From Flavobacteriaceae bacterium (lineage in GTDB: Bacteria > Bacteroidota > Bacteroidia > Flavobacteriales > Flavobacteriaceae): a DNA stretch of 64,000 bases. Positions 52,679-62,671 of this stretch are shown here, piece after piece. Positions within the stretch are counted from its first letter, which is position 1; every line of letters begins with the position of its first letter. Below the pieces are notes generated by a model, which saw nothing but the letters and a program-made list of their open reading frames with translations, searched no databases and had not been told where the DNA came from. The position numbers and the translations under genes are program-made. Location: NCBI GenBank assembly GCA_027073495.1, contig JALSVQ010000124.1:1-64000 (forward strand), given 5' to 3'.

Positions 52679-54955
52679 TTAATTAACAATCATTAGTTTT
52701 AACAACTTGGTTTGACTTGCGTCTTTACTAATAATATGAACTAAATACACACCACTCGCTGCACGATGTGTTCCAAAGGCATGCAAATCCCACTGCAAGA
52801 CACCACCTTCGGAGATAGCTTCATAAACCAGATTTCCTGTGATATCTGTTATCTTGACATTAGCATCTGCTATAAGGTTTTTGATTGTGACCAATCCTTG
52901 ATAATTTGGACGAACAGGGTTTGGATAAACATAAGCATTATCCAAATTTTCAGCTGGTTCTGTGGAAACACCATTATATGAAACCAAACCTTTTGAGGTT
53001 GCAAAAAACACTTCGCCTGTACTTGCGTCAATTGAAATATCATCAACGCTGTTGGTTGGTAATGGCGAATTATCTTTGGTAAAATGATGAATTAACTGTT
53101 TACCATCTGCCGAGGTATAAAAAACGCCTGCATCTTGGGTGGCAAACCATTTATTATTATCACCATCAACTACAATATCAGAAATCCATTGTTGGTCAAG
53201 CAGAAGTTTCGGAATGCCATCATCGAGAATAACAATAGGCTCGGCTTGTGGGTCTGGCTCATCAAAAAAACCCGTTAGATTACGCAAGACAACTAAACCA
53301 TTCAATGTGCCTATCCATAAGGTGTTATTTTTATCAATGGCTAATGACCTTGCATCAACAGCAGGCAAACCGCCATTAGTGCCATCTTCTATGTTTTTAA
53401 TTTGATTATTAGCGGTATCATAAGCTATGACACCGTGATATGAAGTAGCGAGCCATTTTACATTATTATCGTCAATAACAAGTGCACCATATTCAGCATG
53501 GTCTGCAACAGGAGCTGGTGTTATGTTTGTTACACTATACGCTTGCCAAGTTGTCGTTTCGGGGTCAAAACTATACAAACCATTTGGAGTTAGCGTTGTT
53601 GTAGTCCATAGCAAACCGTTAGAATCAAAAGCACTCACGCCACATCGCACATCATTAGGAATAAGTGGAGTAAGATCTTGCAAAGGTGAATTTAGATTGG
53701 TATATAAATCGGTTGCCACTTCATCATTTAATACAAGTAAACCATCTATAAATGAGCTGACAAACACCTGACTTTGATTATTGGGATTAGTCGTTGTTTT
53801 TACTAAATTTCTTGCGCCTAGCAAATCATTAAATTTAATGTTTAGCCAGGTGTCATTTTTATAATGACTTAATCCACGACTTTTTGTTGGATATGGATTG
53901 TAATAAACAGTATGAGCTCCATAAGTCACCCAAAATTCATTGGCTAGTGCTTCAGTAGAAAAGATAGTATTGTGTAACGGTCCGTCAGGATGAATTTCTT
54001 GAAGCGTTGTAGCATTATTTGTATTACTTTTTAACAAACCATATTTATCGGTTGCGAGATATAAATCTTGTCCAATGGCAAAAGCGGTGTTAATGCTGAA
54101 ATCATCGTAATCAGTAACAATTCCTTGATGTTGCACTACATTATAGTTTGTATCAAACACAAAAGCTTCTGTGTTTAATGCTACTGTAGCATTGTTAGTT
54201 GTGATTTGCAGTGATTTTACAGCACTTGGGAAAGTATGTTCTTGTGCAAAAACATTTCCATTGTATTTGAATAATTTATTATAACCAATGGCTATAATGT
54301 CATTATTGTAAGTAGCAATACCTTTCCAAGTGCCACCTTGAGTTGATGTCCAGTTAGCAAAATCAATTAAAAAAGGATTGTTTAAATCGGCTTTGATAAT
54401 GCCGTCATTTTGTGTTGCTGCAAATAGTTCATTATTAAAAATAGCTGTTTCATTAACACGTATTTGTGTTCCTCCTGCTCCAATATAATAAGTGTCTCCA
54501 AAAAGTAACTGATTGAGATTAAATAAAGAAATACCATAACCACACGAGAAGTACAGCATGCCATTATATTCTAATATATGATTTACACTTTTTTTTGTGG
54601 ATGGAATGTTTGTTTTGTTAACAATATCAACGACAGTAAGAATTGGTATATCAGCATCATCTGCTACAATTTCTATAAGACCATTTGCGTAACCAATAAT
54701 TGTTTTTTGGTATGCTTCGCTATAATGAATACTGCTTATTTCAGCTCCAGCGAGGCCATCTATAGTTGATTTTTTTTCGATATCTCCTGAATTGCTATAG
54801 CTAAAAATACTATTTTCTGCTGCAGCATATATTTTGTCATTTGCATAGTGCATTGCTACAATAGTATTGTATGAAAAATAGCCATTCCAGTTGCTATAAT
54901 GTTGCGCTTGCAGCATAAAAGGAATGATAATAATAAGTAGGAACTGTTTTTTCAT
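52679..54955 (-). CDS. porZ: T9SS attachment-complex protein PorZ
   Basis: 758 residues. Signal peptide to about 17 (MLQAQ). The start, WNGYFSYNTIVAMHYANDKIYAAAEN, and DGLAGAEISSIHYSEAYQKTIIGYANGLIEIV are characteristic of PorZ; two beta-propellers follow (LWIGTLNGLVVL, NKWFATQDAGVFYTS among the repeats). The C-terminus from VYPNPVRPNYQG is a type A T9SS sorting domain. In Porphyromonas PorZ delivers anionic LPS to PorU in the PorU-PorV-PorQ-PorZ complex; both porU and porV are in this window. The alternative is a generic two-component-type propeller protein. Confidence 0.87.
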   Translation of the reverse strand: MKKQFLLIIIIPFMLQAQHYSNWNGYFSYNTIVAMHYANDKIYAAAENSIFSYSNSGDIEKKSTIDGLAGAEISSIHYSEAYQKTIIGYANGLIEIVADDADIPILTVVDIVNKTNIPSTKKSVNHILEYNGMLYFSCGYGISLFNLNQLLFGDTYYIGAGGTQIRVNETAIFNNELFAATQNDGIIKADLNNPFLIDFANWTSTQGGTWKGIATYNNDIIAIGYNKLFKYNGNVFAQEHTFPSAVKSLQITTNNATVALNTEAFVFDTNYNVVQHQGIVTDYDDFSINTAFAIGQDLYLATDKYGLLKSNTNNATTLQEIHPDGPLHNTIFSTEALANEFWVTYGAHTVYYNPYPTKSRGLSHYKNDTWLNIKFNDLLGARNLVKTTTNPNNQSQVFVSSFIDGLLVLNDEVATDLYTNLNSPLQDLTPLIPNDVRCGVSAFDSNGLLWTTTTLTPNGLYSFDPETTTWQAYSVTNITPAPVADHAEYGALVIDDNNVKWLATSYHGVIAYDTANNQIKNIEDGTNGGLPAVDARSLAIDKNNTLWIGTLNGLVVLRNLTGFFDEPDPQAEPIVILDDGIPKLLLDQQWISDIVVDGDNNKWFATQDAGVFYTSADGKQLIHHFTKDNSPLPTNSVDDISIDASTGEVFFATSKGLVSYNGVSTEPAENLDNAYVYPNPVRPNYQGLVTIKNLIADANVKITDITGNLVYEAISEGGVLQWDLHAFGTHRAASGVYLVHIISKDASQTKLLKLMIVN

Positions 54956-55006
54956 AATGGCTATAACTAACTAATAGTTTAACGTTATATTTAAATTAAT
55001 ATTTGA

Positions 55007-55348
55007 TTAATATTGTTTTATTGCTTCGGTTAATATTGTTTGAATAGTTGTTACAGGTAAATCTTCTGACGCTTTTAGTCTAAAAACAGGTATCAATTTG
55101 CGATTTCCTAATTCTAATTCTGGATGATTTACTTGCAAACCTTTAACTACTCCAATATAAGGTTCTTTTGTTTTTTTGTCTATCCACAGATAGCAAAACA
55201 TCTTCTTTTTATAATAAAAGAAAGGCATTCCATACTCCCATTCTGGTGTAATTGCCCCATCTATACTTAAAATAAGTCTTCGCAAGGCTAAGAAACAACC
55301 TTGTAAAGGATTTTCTAGGTCTGCGTAAAAATTTTCAAGTGGTGTCAT
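55007..55348 (-). CDS. DUF1801 (YdhG-like) protein
   Basis: 113 residues, cytosolic. PEWEYGMPFFYYKKKMFCYLWIDKK and PYIGVVKGLQVNHPELELGNRKL fit DUF1801, a small alpha-beta family seen in many bacteria without a settled function. Lies between porZ and gldJ, on the same strand, with about 50 bases to porZ. Confidence 0.85.
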   Translation of the reverse strand: MTPLENFYADLENPLQGCFLALRRLILSIDGAITPEWEYGMPFFYYKKKMFCYLWIDKKTKEPYIGVVKGLQVNHPELELGNRKLIPVFRLKASEDLPVTTIQTILTEAIKQY

Positions 55349-55375
55349 AGTTAGCTATTCTTAACTTTATAGTAT

Positions 55376-55410
55376 AAAAAAAAGTGCTATTCAAAAATAG
55401 CACTTTTTTT
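55376..55410. terminator. Terminator after gldJ
   Basis: GTGCTATT (55384-55391) pairs with AATAGCAC (55396-55403), flanked by eight A and seven T, so it can act in both directions. It lies 20 bases past the gldJ stop. Confidence 0.85.
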
Positions 55411-55429
55411 ATTAATTAAGAAACTTAAA

Positions 55430-57142
55430 TTAGTCTCTAGCTCTTTTTTTCTTCAAACTTTCAGAACCTACACGTGGCATAGCACATCTAAACCCGATAT
55501 AGTTTGTAGCCATATCTTGTGGCAAATATCTTCTTTGTGCTGGGTCTAACCAGTATGCTCTATCTTTCCAAGAACCACCTTTGTATACTCTTACTTCATC
55601 ACTTATTAATGAAGTACGTTCTCCAGATTTATCTCTATTTCTTATAATGTTTCCTAAACTATCACGAGATATTTTGTTTTGAGGAGAATTATACATATTT
55701 GTTTTTTTCTTCAATTCTTCAAATTCTAAACTATCTGAAGTGTATTGTTCATAAAAACGTGTTGAAGGAAAATCTCCATCTCTATAATTTACGTTATATG
55801 CTTTCTCAAAGTTAGGTCTTAAATATACATCTGCTTCATCAAGAGATTCTCTAGCAACTGAGCCAGGAAGTACTTTTGGTACGATGCGTCCATTGCTTAG
55901 TGTGTCATATTCTACACCTTCTTTGATGACAACAACTTTCCCATCTTCACCAATTTTTTGTTTTGTAAAGTCATTCCCTCTATAATAATTAAGATCTGTT
56001 GCGCTAGCGTCTATAATTGGTCTGTAGACATCTGCTACCCATTCAGCCACATTTCCTGCCATATCATATAGTCCAAATGCATTTGGAGGATATGTTTTTA
56101 CAGCTATAGTTAATGTAGCACCATCATCTGACCAACCTGCTACTCCTGCATAATCCCCACGTCCTTGCTTGAAGTTCGCTAATTGGTCTCCTGCACGTTT
56201 ACGATCGCCACGTCTTGTGTACATACCATTCCAAGGGTATTTTTTACGCCCTTTAACATTGTTATATTCTCTGTTTTCTACTATTGCTTTTGCAGCATAT
56301 TCCCATTGTGCTTCTGTAGGTAATGTATATTTTGGTAATAAAATACCATCAGAAGTATTAGCTGAACGTGTTGCTTTTTCTGGACGAAGTGCTTTTTTGC
56401 TATCTGGATCTTGGTTTTCTCTATTATATTTATAGTATGGAATACCTTTTTTAACTGCAGTAGAATCACCTCCGTAGGTGTTTTCTGGTGAAGATAAATA
56501 AGTATCTGTATTAAAATTACTTGCTCCATTAGAGAATTGTGTATGTGCATTCTTTTGGAATAAACCTTTGCTTTCTAAGATTTGTTCGTTTACACGATCT
56601 GTTCTCCAATTACAGTATTGCATAGCTTGAACCCAACTCACTCCAACTACTGGAAATTCTTGGTACGCAGGATGACGTAGATAATTTTCTACAAATACCT
56701 CATTACTACCTAGTGGACTTCTCCATACTAAAGTATCTGGTAACGCACCATAATAGATGTTTCTGTATTCAGGATTTTCTGGAGGGAAAGTTCTTTTTAA
56801 CCAATCCAAATATTCTAAATACATAACATTGGTAACCTCATGCTCATCAATATAGAATGATTGTACCGTTTGTTGTGTTGGTGTATTATTCCAATCGTGC
56901 ATTACATCATCTTCTACCTGTCCCATAGTAAATGCACCACCTTCTACAAATACTAATCCGGGACCTGTTTCTTGACCTTTGTATTTTGTATTTGCATGGA
57001 ATCCACCATCTCTTCCGTCCATCTTCCAACCTGTACCGTCAGAAATACCACGACCTCCTCCAGATTTTTTACACGAAACAAAGCTACCACTTATTACAAG
57101 GGCTGCTAATACTAATTTTAATGTGAAACTTCTTTTCATCAT
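55430..57142 (-). CDS. gldJ: Gliding motility lipoprotein GldJ
   Basis: 570 residues. Lipobox Cys at 24 (SFVSC). The body is a formylglycine-generating-enzyme-like fold: GPGLVFVEGGAFTMG, YIDEHEVTNVMYLEYLDWL, VVGVSWVQAMQYCNWRTDRVNE, LPTEAQWEYAAKA, AFGLYDMAGNVAEWVADVY, VYKGGSWKDRAYWL, and YIGFRCAMPR. GldJ is needed for gliding and T9SS function in Flavobacterium and stabilises the motor protein GldK complex. Its position, divergent from porU-porV, is the usual order. An enzymatic sulfatase-activating role is not implied. Confidence 0.96.
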   Translation of the reverse strand: MMKRSFTLKLVLAALVISGSFVSCKKSGGGRGISDGTGWKMDGRDGGFHANTKYKGQETGPGLVFVEGGAFTMGQVEDDVMHDWNNTPTQQTVQSFYIDEHEVTNVMYLEYLDWLKRTFPPENPEYRNIYYGALPDTLVWRSPLGSNEVFVENYLRHPAYQEFPVVGVSWVQAMQYCNWRTDRVNEQILESKGLFQKNAHTQFSNGASNFNTDTYLSSPENTYGGDSTAVKKGIPYYKYNRENQDPDSKKALRPEKATRSANTSDGILLPKYTLPTEAQWEYAAKAIVENREYNNVKGRKKYPWNGMYTRRGDRKRAGDQLANFKQGRGDYAGVAGWSDDGATLTIAVKTYPPNAFGLYDMAGNVAEWVADVYRPIIDASATDLNYYRGNDFTKQKIGEDGKVVVIKEGVEYDTLSNGRIVPKVLPGSVARESLDEADVYLRPNFEKAYNVNYRDGDFPSTRFYEQYTSDSLEFEELKKKTNMYNSPQNKISRDSLGNIIRNRDKSGERTSLISDEVRVYKGGSWKDRAYWLDPAQRRYLPQDMATNYIGFRCAMPRVGSESLKKKRARD

Positions 57143-57369
57143 CTATTCTTAATTGGGTTTATTTATCAAAAATTTTCAGCCGGCAATATACTAATTATTA
57201 TAATATATAAATATTTTTTTAGCTTATTTTATGCTGATTGTCTGTTAAAAACGAAAGTTATTGCTGTTTATTATCAAAAGCAACTTTTTTTTTCATTTTT
57301 TTCAAGTGTTTTTTATAATTAATTACTAAATCTACCGTTGATATTATAACCAAAAAATGGAACACCTTT

Positions 57370-60300
57370 ATGTCAAAACGCTTTTATTTTCTTTTTATTT
57401 CATTATTTCAATGCTTTTTTATTCAAGCGCAAGATGGTTATCGTCATTTTGATATTGAATGGTCTTCTGGTGTAAAAAAAAATCAATTGACTCGCAACCT
57501 GTCAATCGAAACTCCAAATTTCATTGATGATGCATTCTCTATAGTTGATAACACCTTGTTATATAGTAAAAAATGGGAGGTGACATTCACTTCGTTACAA
57601 GGTTATCAAATTTCAAACATTCAATATGTAATTATTACTGCAAATGATTTATATGATTTAGAAAAAAATAATTTAAAAAATGACTATAATATTCAGTTAA
57701 CCACGAGTAAAGCTCGTGATAAAAATTATCTGTTTTTATCAATAAATCCTATCATAAATGATAATGGTATTATCAAAAAATTGAAATCTTTTGATATTTC
57801 TTATCAAATAGGAAGCGCTAATCAGCGGCCATCGAATGTTCAAACTATTATAAGTTCTGTATTTGATAGCCAACAATTATATCGTTTTCGTATTGATAAA
57901 AGTGGTGTTTACAAAATAGATAAAGTATTTCTAGAACAACTTGGTATAAACACCAGCGAAATTAACCCGCAATACTTGAAAATATATGGGAATGGAGGTT
58001 TAATGTTGCCATTGAAAAATAGTACGCCACGTCCAATAGATTTGGAAGAAAATGCGATACAAGTAATGGGTGAGTCAGATGGTAATTTTGATACTAATGA
58101 CTATATCCTTTTTTATGCACAAGGTAGTGAAGGCTGGAATCAAGAGAGCAATACTTTTATAAATATTTATGACCCTAATACGTATTATTATATTGCTACA
58201 GGAGGAAATTTTGGGAAACGTATTCAAATACAAACACAACCAACAGGAACTCCTACTGCTACAATCAGTACTTTTGACGAAGTGCAGTTTCACGAGCTAT
58301 CATTGTTTAACCTTGTTAACACAGGGAGACGTTGGTTTGGTGAACCTTTTGATATAGAAACCTCGCGAACTTTTGATTTCACTTTTGATAATCTAGTAAC
58401 AACAGAAAATGTAAAAATAAAAGTTGTTGCAGGCGCAGTTTCCTCCACAGCCACTGCAATGCAAGTTAAGGTAAATGCTACTGATTTAGCTACTATCCCA
58501 TTAGCAGCTTACAATCATAATGGCGGAATTTATGCATCTGGAGCCTCCATTCTTGAGCAAACCAATGTCACTAGCGATGCTGTGCAAATAACATTAGACT
58601 ATGATAAACAAGGAAATCCGTCTGCAAAGGGTTATTTGGACTACATTGCTATTCAAGCCAAGCGCGAATTGAAAGGTACAGGGAAACAATTTTTATTTTA
58701 TCGAGAAGATGTTGTGAATCAAACTGGAATTGCCAATTATACAATTAGTAATGCAAGTTCAATTAACCAGATTTGGGATGTTACAGATTTATACAATGTT
58801 TCTCAACTTACCAATCAAAATACTGCTGGAGGTACGTTTACTTTTAATGCAAATCTTGGCGAGCTTAGAAAATACGTTGCAGTGGCTAATGATTACTATG
58901 CGCCAATAATGATTGACAATAAGAATGTATCGGAACAAAATTTACACGGTTCAATCTTTTTAGATGATAATAATACATTTCAAGATATAGACTATATTAT
59001 TATTACTAAAAATGATTCGCGTTTTACAGCAGCAGCAGAACGTTTGGCACAATACCGTCGTGATAATGATGGTTTGAATGTTAAAGTTGTCACGTTAGAC
59101 AAAATTTATAATGAATTTTCAGGAGGGAAACGAGACGTAGTTGCTATTCGTGATTTCGTAAGGTATGTTTATGACAATGCTTCAGCACCTGCCAATCGTT
59201 TGAAGTACTTATGTCTTATGGGTGATGCTTCCTATGATTATCAAGGTATTCAAGTTTTTAATGGAAATAGTAATGATGTTCCGCTATTTGAATCGTATCA
59301 AAGTTTTTCTTTAATAACATCGTATGCTTCCGATGATTTTTTTGGATTGTTGGACGACAATGAAGGTTTGTTACAAGCTAATGAATCTTTAGATATAGCC
59401 GTTGGTAGAATTATAGCAGCATCTCCAGATGATTATATGGCACAAGTTAATAAAATTTTGTCTTATGAAGATTTAAATGCTTATGGTGATTGGCGCAATA
59501 AAATTACAATGGTAGCCGATGATGTAGATAAAAGTAGTGAAGCGATTTTACAAGATAGTATGGAGCAATTAGCATTGACTTTAGAGGCTCAAAAACCATT
59601 TTTTAATATTAAAAAAATATATTCTGATGCTTACCAGCAGCAGGCAACAGCAGGCGGATTCCGTTATCCCGATGTTAATGTAGCTTTAAACAACTCGGTA
59701 GAGAAAGGCGCTTTGGTAGTTAATTATTTTGGTCACGGAGGTGAAAACGGTTGGGCGCATGAACGCATATTAGGGATCAATGATATCAATGCTTGGAACA
59801 ATCCTAAAAACATGAATATGATGATAACTATCACGTGTCAATTTACTAAATTTGATAATCCTGAGCGTGATACTGCTGGAGAATATGTTTTTTGGAACAA
59901 AAATGGAGCGAGTGCCTCTTTAATCACTACTACTCGCGAGATTTATATTAGTGTTGGTTCGGCATTTAATCAAACACTATCAAAGTATTTATTTAATTAC
60001 AATTCCAATATTAATTATTACAGCAATGGAGAAGCCTTACGTTTAGCCAAAAATGAAACCACATCAAACCAAAGGCGCTTGATTTTCTTAATTGGAGATC
60101 CTGCGCAATACCTTGCTATACCAAAACCCCGCGTTAACCTCACTAAAATTAATGGTGTGCCTATTACAGGAAATCCGCCTGTACTTACAGCTTTAAGTCA
60201 TGTAACTCTAGAAGGGACTGTCACAGACGAATTAGGAAATTTATTAAGTAATTTCAATGGTAGTGTGTTTCCAACCGTTTTTGATAAAAAAATACAACGC

Positions 60301-61227
60301 CATACTTTAGGGAATGATGGCCAAACAGATAACCTTGGCAATTTAATTATTTTAGACTTCAAGACTTTAGGCGAAACTGTATTTAGGGGAGAAGCCAGTG
60401 TTACAAATGGTGTTTTTTCTTTTGATTTTGTTGTGCCACGAGATATACTTATTCCAGTTGATGCAGGGCGAGTTAGTTTTTATGCTAAAGAGGCAGGAAT
60501 TAAAAAAAATTATACAGGTTTTAATACAGATTTGCAAATAGGAGGTGTCAATACCAATCCTACAGTAGATAATGATGCTCCAATCATTAAGCTTTATATG
60601 AATGATAAAGATTTTGTAAGTGGTGAAATTACCAATAAAGACCCTATATTGATTGCTGTATTAGAAGATGCAAATGGTATTAATACCGTAGGTGGGATAG
60701 GACACGACATTGTAGCAGTTTTAGATAATGATGAAACCAATCCTTTTATATTAAACGATTATTATCAAGCCGATAATGATAGTTATCAGCGTGGTGAATT
60801 GTCATATCCTTTTCACAATTTAAGTCCAGGGTTGCACACCATAAAACTTACAGCTTGGGATACCTTTGATAATGTTTCAAGTGCCGAAATTCAGTTTGTA
60901 GTCATTAATAACGAAGAATTAGAAATAAAACGTTTGCTCAATTACCCGAATCCTTTTATAGATTATACCGAATTTTGGTTTGAACACAATCATCCTTTTG
61001 AACCATTAGAGGTGCAGATACAAGTGTACACTGTTGCAGGGAAATTAATATGGGAAACCCAACAAACAATACAAACTGATGGCTTTATATCTAAAGATAT
61101 ATCTTGGGATGGAAAAGATAGTTTTGGCGATAAAATAGGAAAAGGTGTCTATGTTTATAAGATTTCTATAAATGCAACGTTATCTAATAAGAAAATAGAA
61201 AAATTTGAAAAATTAGTTAAATTATAG
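57370..61227 (+). CDS. porU: T9SS C-terminal signal peptidase (sortase) PorU
   Basis: 1285 residues. Signal peptide (FFIQAQ). The central gingipain-type (C25) domain has the catalytic His789 in YFGHGGENGWAHER and Cys823 in ITCQFTKFD. PorU removes the CTD of T9SS substrates and attaches anionic LPS to them on the cell surface. The C-terminus from about 1190 (LLNYPNPFIDYTEFWFEH) is itself CTD-like, as in other PorU proteins. Encoded divergently from gldJ and just before porV, its partner in the attachment complex. Confidence 0.96.
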   Translation: MSKRFYFLFISLFQCFFIQAQDGYRHFDIEWSSGVKKNQLTRNLSIETPNFIDDAFSIVDNTLLYSKKWEVTFTSLQGYQISNIQYVIITANDLYDLEKNNLKNDYNIQLTTSKARDKNYLFLSINPIINDNGIIKKLKSFDISYQIGSANQRPSNVQTIISSVFDSQQLYRFRIDKSGVYKIDKVFLEQLGINTSEINPQYLKIYGNGGLMLPLKNSTPRPIDLEENAIQVMGESDGNFDTNDYILFYAQGSEGWNQESNTFINIYDPNTYYYIATGGNFGKRIQIQTQPTGTPTATISTFDEVQFHELSLFNLVNTGRRWFGEPFDIETSRTFDFTFDNLVTTENVKIKVVAGAVSSTATAMQVKVNATDLATIPLAAYNHNGGIYASGASILEQTNVTSDAVQITLDYDKQGNPSAKGYLDYIAIQAKRELKGTGKQFLFYREDVVNQTGIANYTISNASSINQIWDVTDLYNVSQLTNQNTAGGTFTFNANLGELRKYVAVANDYYAPIMIDNKNVSEQNLHGSIFLDDNNTFQDIDYIIITKNDSRFTAAAERLAQYRRDNDGLNVKVVTLDKIYNEFSGGKRDVVAIRDFVRYVYDNASAPANRLKYLCLMGDASYDYQGIQVFNGNSNDVPLFESYQSFSLITSYASDDFFGLLDDNEGLLQANESLDIAVGRIIAASPDDYMAQVNKILSYEDLNAYGDWRNKITMVADDVDKSSEAILQDSMEQLALTLEAQKPFFNIKKIYSDAYQQQATAGGFRYPDVNVALNNSVEKGALVVNYFGHGGENGWAHERILGINDINAWNNPKNMNMMITITCQFTKFDNPERDTAGEYVFWNKNGASASLITTTREIYISVGSAFNQTLSKYLFNYNSNINYYSNGEALRLAKNETTSNQRRLIFLIGDPAQYLAIPKPRVNLTKINGVPITGNPPVLTALSHVTLEGTVTDELGNLLSNFNGSVFPTVFDKKIQRHTLGNDGQTDNLGNLIILDFKTLGETVFRGEASVTNGVFSFDFVVPRDILIPVDAGRVSFYAKEAGIKKNYTGFNTDLQIGGVNTNPTVDNDAPIIKLYMNDKDFVSGEITNKDPILIAVLEDANGINTVGGIGHDIVAVLDNDETNPFILNDYYQADNDSYQRGELSYPFHNLSPGLHTIKLTAWDTFDNVSSAEIQFVVINNEELEIKRLLNYPNPFIDYTEFWFEHNHPFEPLEVQIQVYTVAGKLIWETQQTIQTDGFISKDISWDGKDSFGDKIGKGVYVYKISINATLSNKKIEKFEKLVKL

Positions 61228-61236
61228 AAAATAGCA

Positions 61237-61244
61237 TATATTTG
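61237..61244 (+). promoter_or_regulatory. -7 box for porV
   Basis: TATATTTG, ten bases after the porU stop and 36 before the porV start. It suggests that porV can be transcribed apart from porU. Confidence 0.4.
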
Positions 61245-61280
61245 TTAGCTATTGAAAAAAGTAAACTTAGATAATTATTT

Positions 61281-62435
61281 ATGAAAATAATACGAACCCT
61301 CATATTACTTCCTTTTTTAGTAATATATACTTTAAATATACAAGCTCAAGATTCAAGAGTAATCACCACAGCTGTACCTTTTATAATGATTTCTCCAGAT
61401 GCACGAGCTGCAGCTATGGGAGATATGGGAGTGGCAACAGCTCCAGATACTTATTCTCAAAATTGGAATGCTTCTAAATACGCTTTTGCTTCTGATCAAA
61501 TAGGTTTCGGTATGAGCTATACGCCATATTTGAGCTCTTTGGTTAATGATATTTTCTTGGGAGATATCACCTATTACAATAGAATGAATGATCGTTCTGC
61601 TTGGGCAGTAAGTTTAAAATATTTTAGTTTAGGAGATATTGATTTAACGACGCAATATGGTCAAGCTATTGGTACCGAGCGACCAAATGAAATGACAATA
61701 GATGGTTCGTATTCACTACGATTAAGCGACCGATTTGCTATGGGTGTTGCATTACGTTATTTGCGTTCTGATCTGAAAATAAGTGGCGTTCCGGGTAATG
61801 AAGATACCCGAGCAGGAAATTCTTTTGCAGTAGATGTTACAGGGTATTATCAATCTGAAGAATTGCCATTGGCGAATTTTGACGGACGTTATAGAGCAGG
61901 ATTTGCATTGACCAATATGGGTCCAAAAATGAAATATACAGATGTTGCTGAAGGTGATTTTTTACCTACTAATTTACGCCTTGGTGGTGGATTTGATTTT
62001 CTGCTCGATTCTTATAACAAAGTAGGTGTTACGGCAGAATTCAACAAGCTATTAGTGCCAACACCTCCAGTACGTGATGCCTCAGGAAATATTATTGAAG
62101 GAAAAGATGATAATGTTGGTTTTATGAAAGGTATGTTTCAGTCTTTTGGAGATGCGCCAGGAGGAGGAAGTGAAGAAATGAAAGAGGTAAACTATGCTAT
62201 TGGAGCAGAATATTTATACAATGATTCTTTTGCATTTCGTGCAGGTTATTTTCACGAAAACGAAACTAAAGGAGCACGTAAATATTTTACACTCGGCGCA
62301 GGTTTTAAATACAATGTAGTAAAAGTGGATTTATCGTATCTCTTTTCTACTTCAGCTGTTGCAAACAATCCTTTGGACAACACCTTGCGTTTCTCTATTA
62401 GTTTCAACCTTGGAGAACAATATGATGAGTATTAA
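61281..62435 (+). CDS. porV: T9SS outer-membrane shuttle protein PorV (LptO)
   Basis: 384 residues. Signal peptide (LNIQAQ), then a FadL-like barrel. The opening VPFIMISPDARAAAMGDMGVATAPD and NASKYAFA are signature PorV sequence. PorV carries substrates from the SprA pore to PorU for CTD removal. About 50 bases follow porU. Confidence 0.96.
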   Translation: MKIIRTLILLPFLVIYTLNIQAQDSRVITTAVPFIMISPDARAAAMGDMGVATAPDTYSQNWNASKYAFASDQIGFGMSYTPYLSSLVNDIFLGDITYYNRMNDRSAWAVSLKYFSLGDIDLTTQYGQAIGTERPNEMTIDGSYSLRLSDRFAMGVALRYLRSDLKISGVPGNEDTRAGNSFAVDVTGYYQSEELPLANFDGRYRAGFALTNMGPKMKYTDVAEGDFLPTNLRLGGGFDFLLDSYNKVGVTAEFNKLLVPTPPVRDASGNIIEGKDDNVGFMKGMFQSFGDAPGGGSEEMKEVNYAIGAEYLYNDSFAFRAGYFHENETKGARKYFTLGAGFKYNVVKVDLSYLFSTSAVANNPLDNTLRFSISFNLGEQYDEY

Positions 62436-62456
62436 ATAAAGCTAATATATAAAAAA

Positions 62457-62493
62457 CTGTCATTTCGATACAGTGAGAAATCTCATGCTAAGA
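62457..62493 (+). repeat. Candidate dispersed intergenic element (GTCATTTCGA...GAGAAATCTCA)
   Basis: The string GTCATTTCGATACAGTGAG followed by AAATCTCATGC contains the palindrome TGAGAAATCTCA. Very similar strings recur between genes in many Bacteroidota genomes. Only one copy is seen in this window, so its repeated nature is from general knowledge. Confidence 0.4.
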
Positions 62494-62613
62494 GAAAACC
62501 AAATGGAATAAGACTTAAATTTCTATTTTAAAATAGTGTTAACCAACTAAAATCTTTTCATTTTCTGTGAAGTTAATCTACTATTATACTCAAAATATTT
62601 TCTAATATATTCA

Positions 62614-62648
62614 AAAAAAAGTCAATCAAATACTAATTGACTTTTTTT
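62614..62648. terminator. Bidirectional hairpin before tex
   Basis: GTCAAT (62621-62626) and ATTGAC (62636-62641), flanked by A and T runs that extend the stem. Its right edge touches the tex -7 box. Confidence 0.7.
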
Positions 62649-62655
62649 ATATTTG
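62648..62655 (+). promoter_or_regulatory. -7 box for tex
   Basis: TATATTTG, 16 bases before the tex ATG. Confidence 0.45.
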
Positions 62656-62671
62656 CAACAAATAAAATAGC

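Noticed and set aside
55430-57142. Sulfatase-modifying enzyme
   Set aside because: The FGE-like fold is there, but lipobox, length, context and sequence match GldJ, which is not known to make formylglycine.
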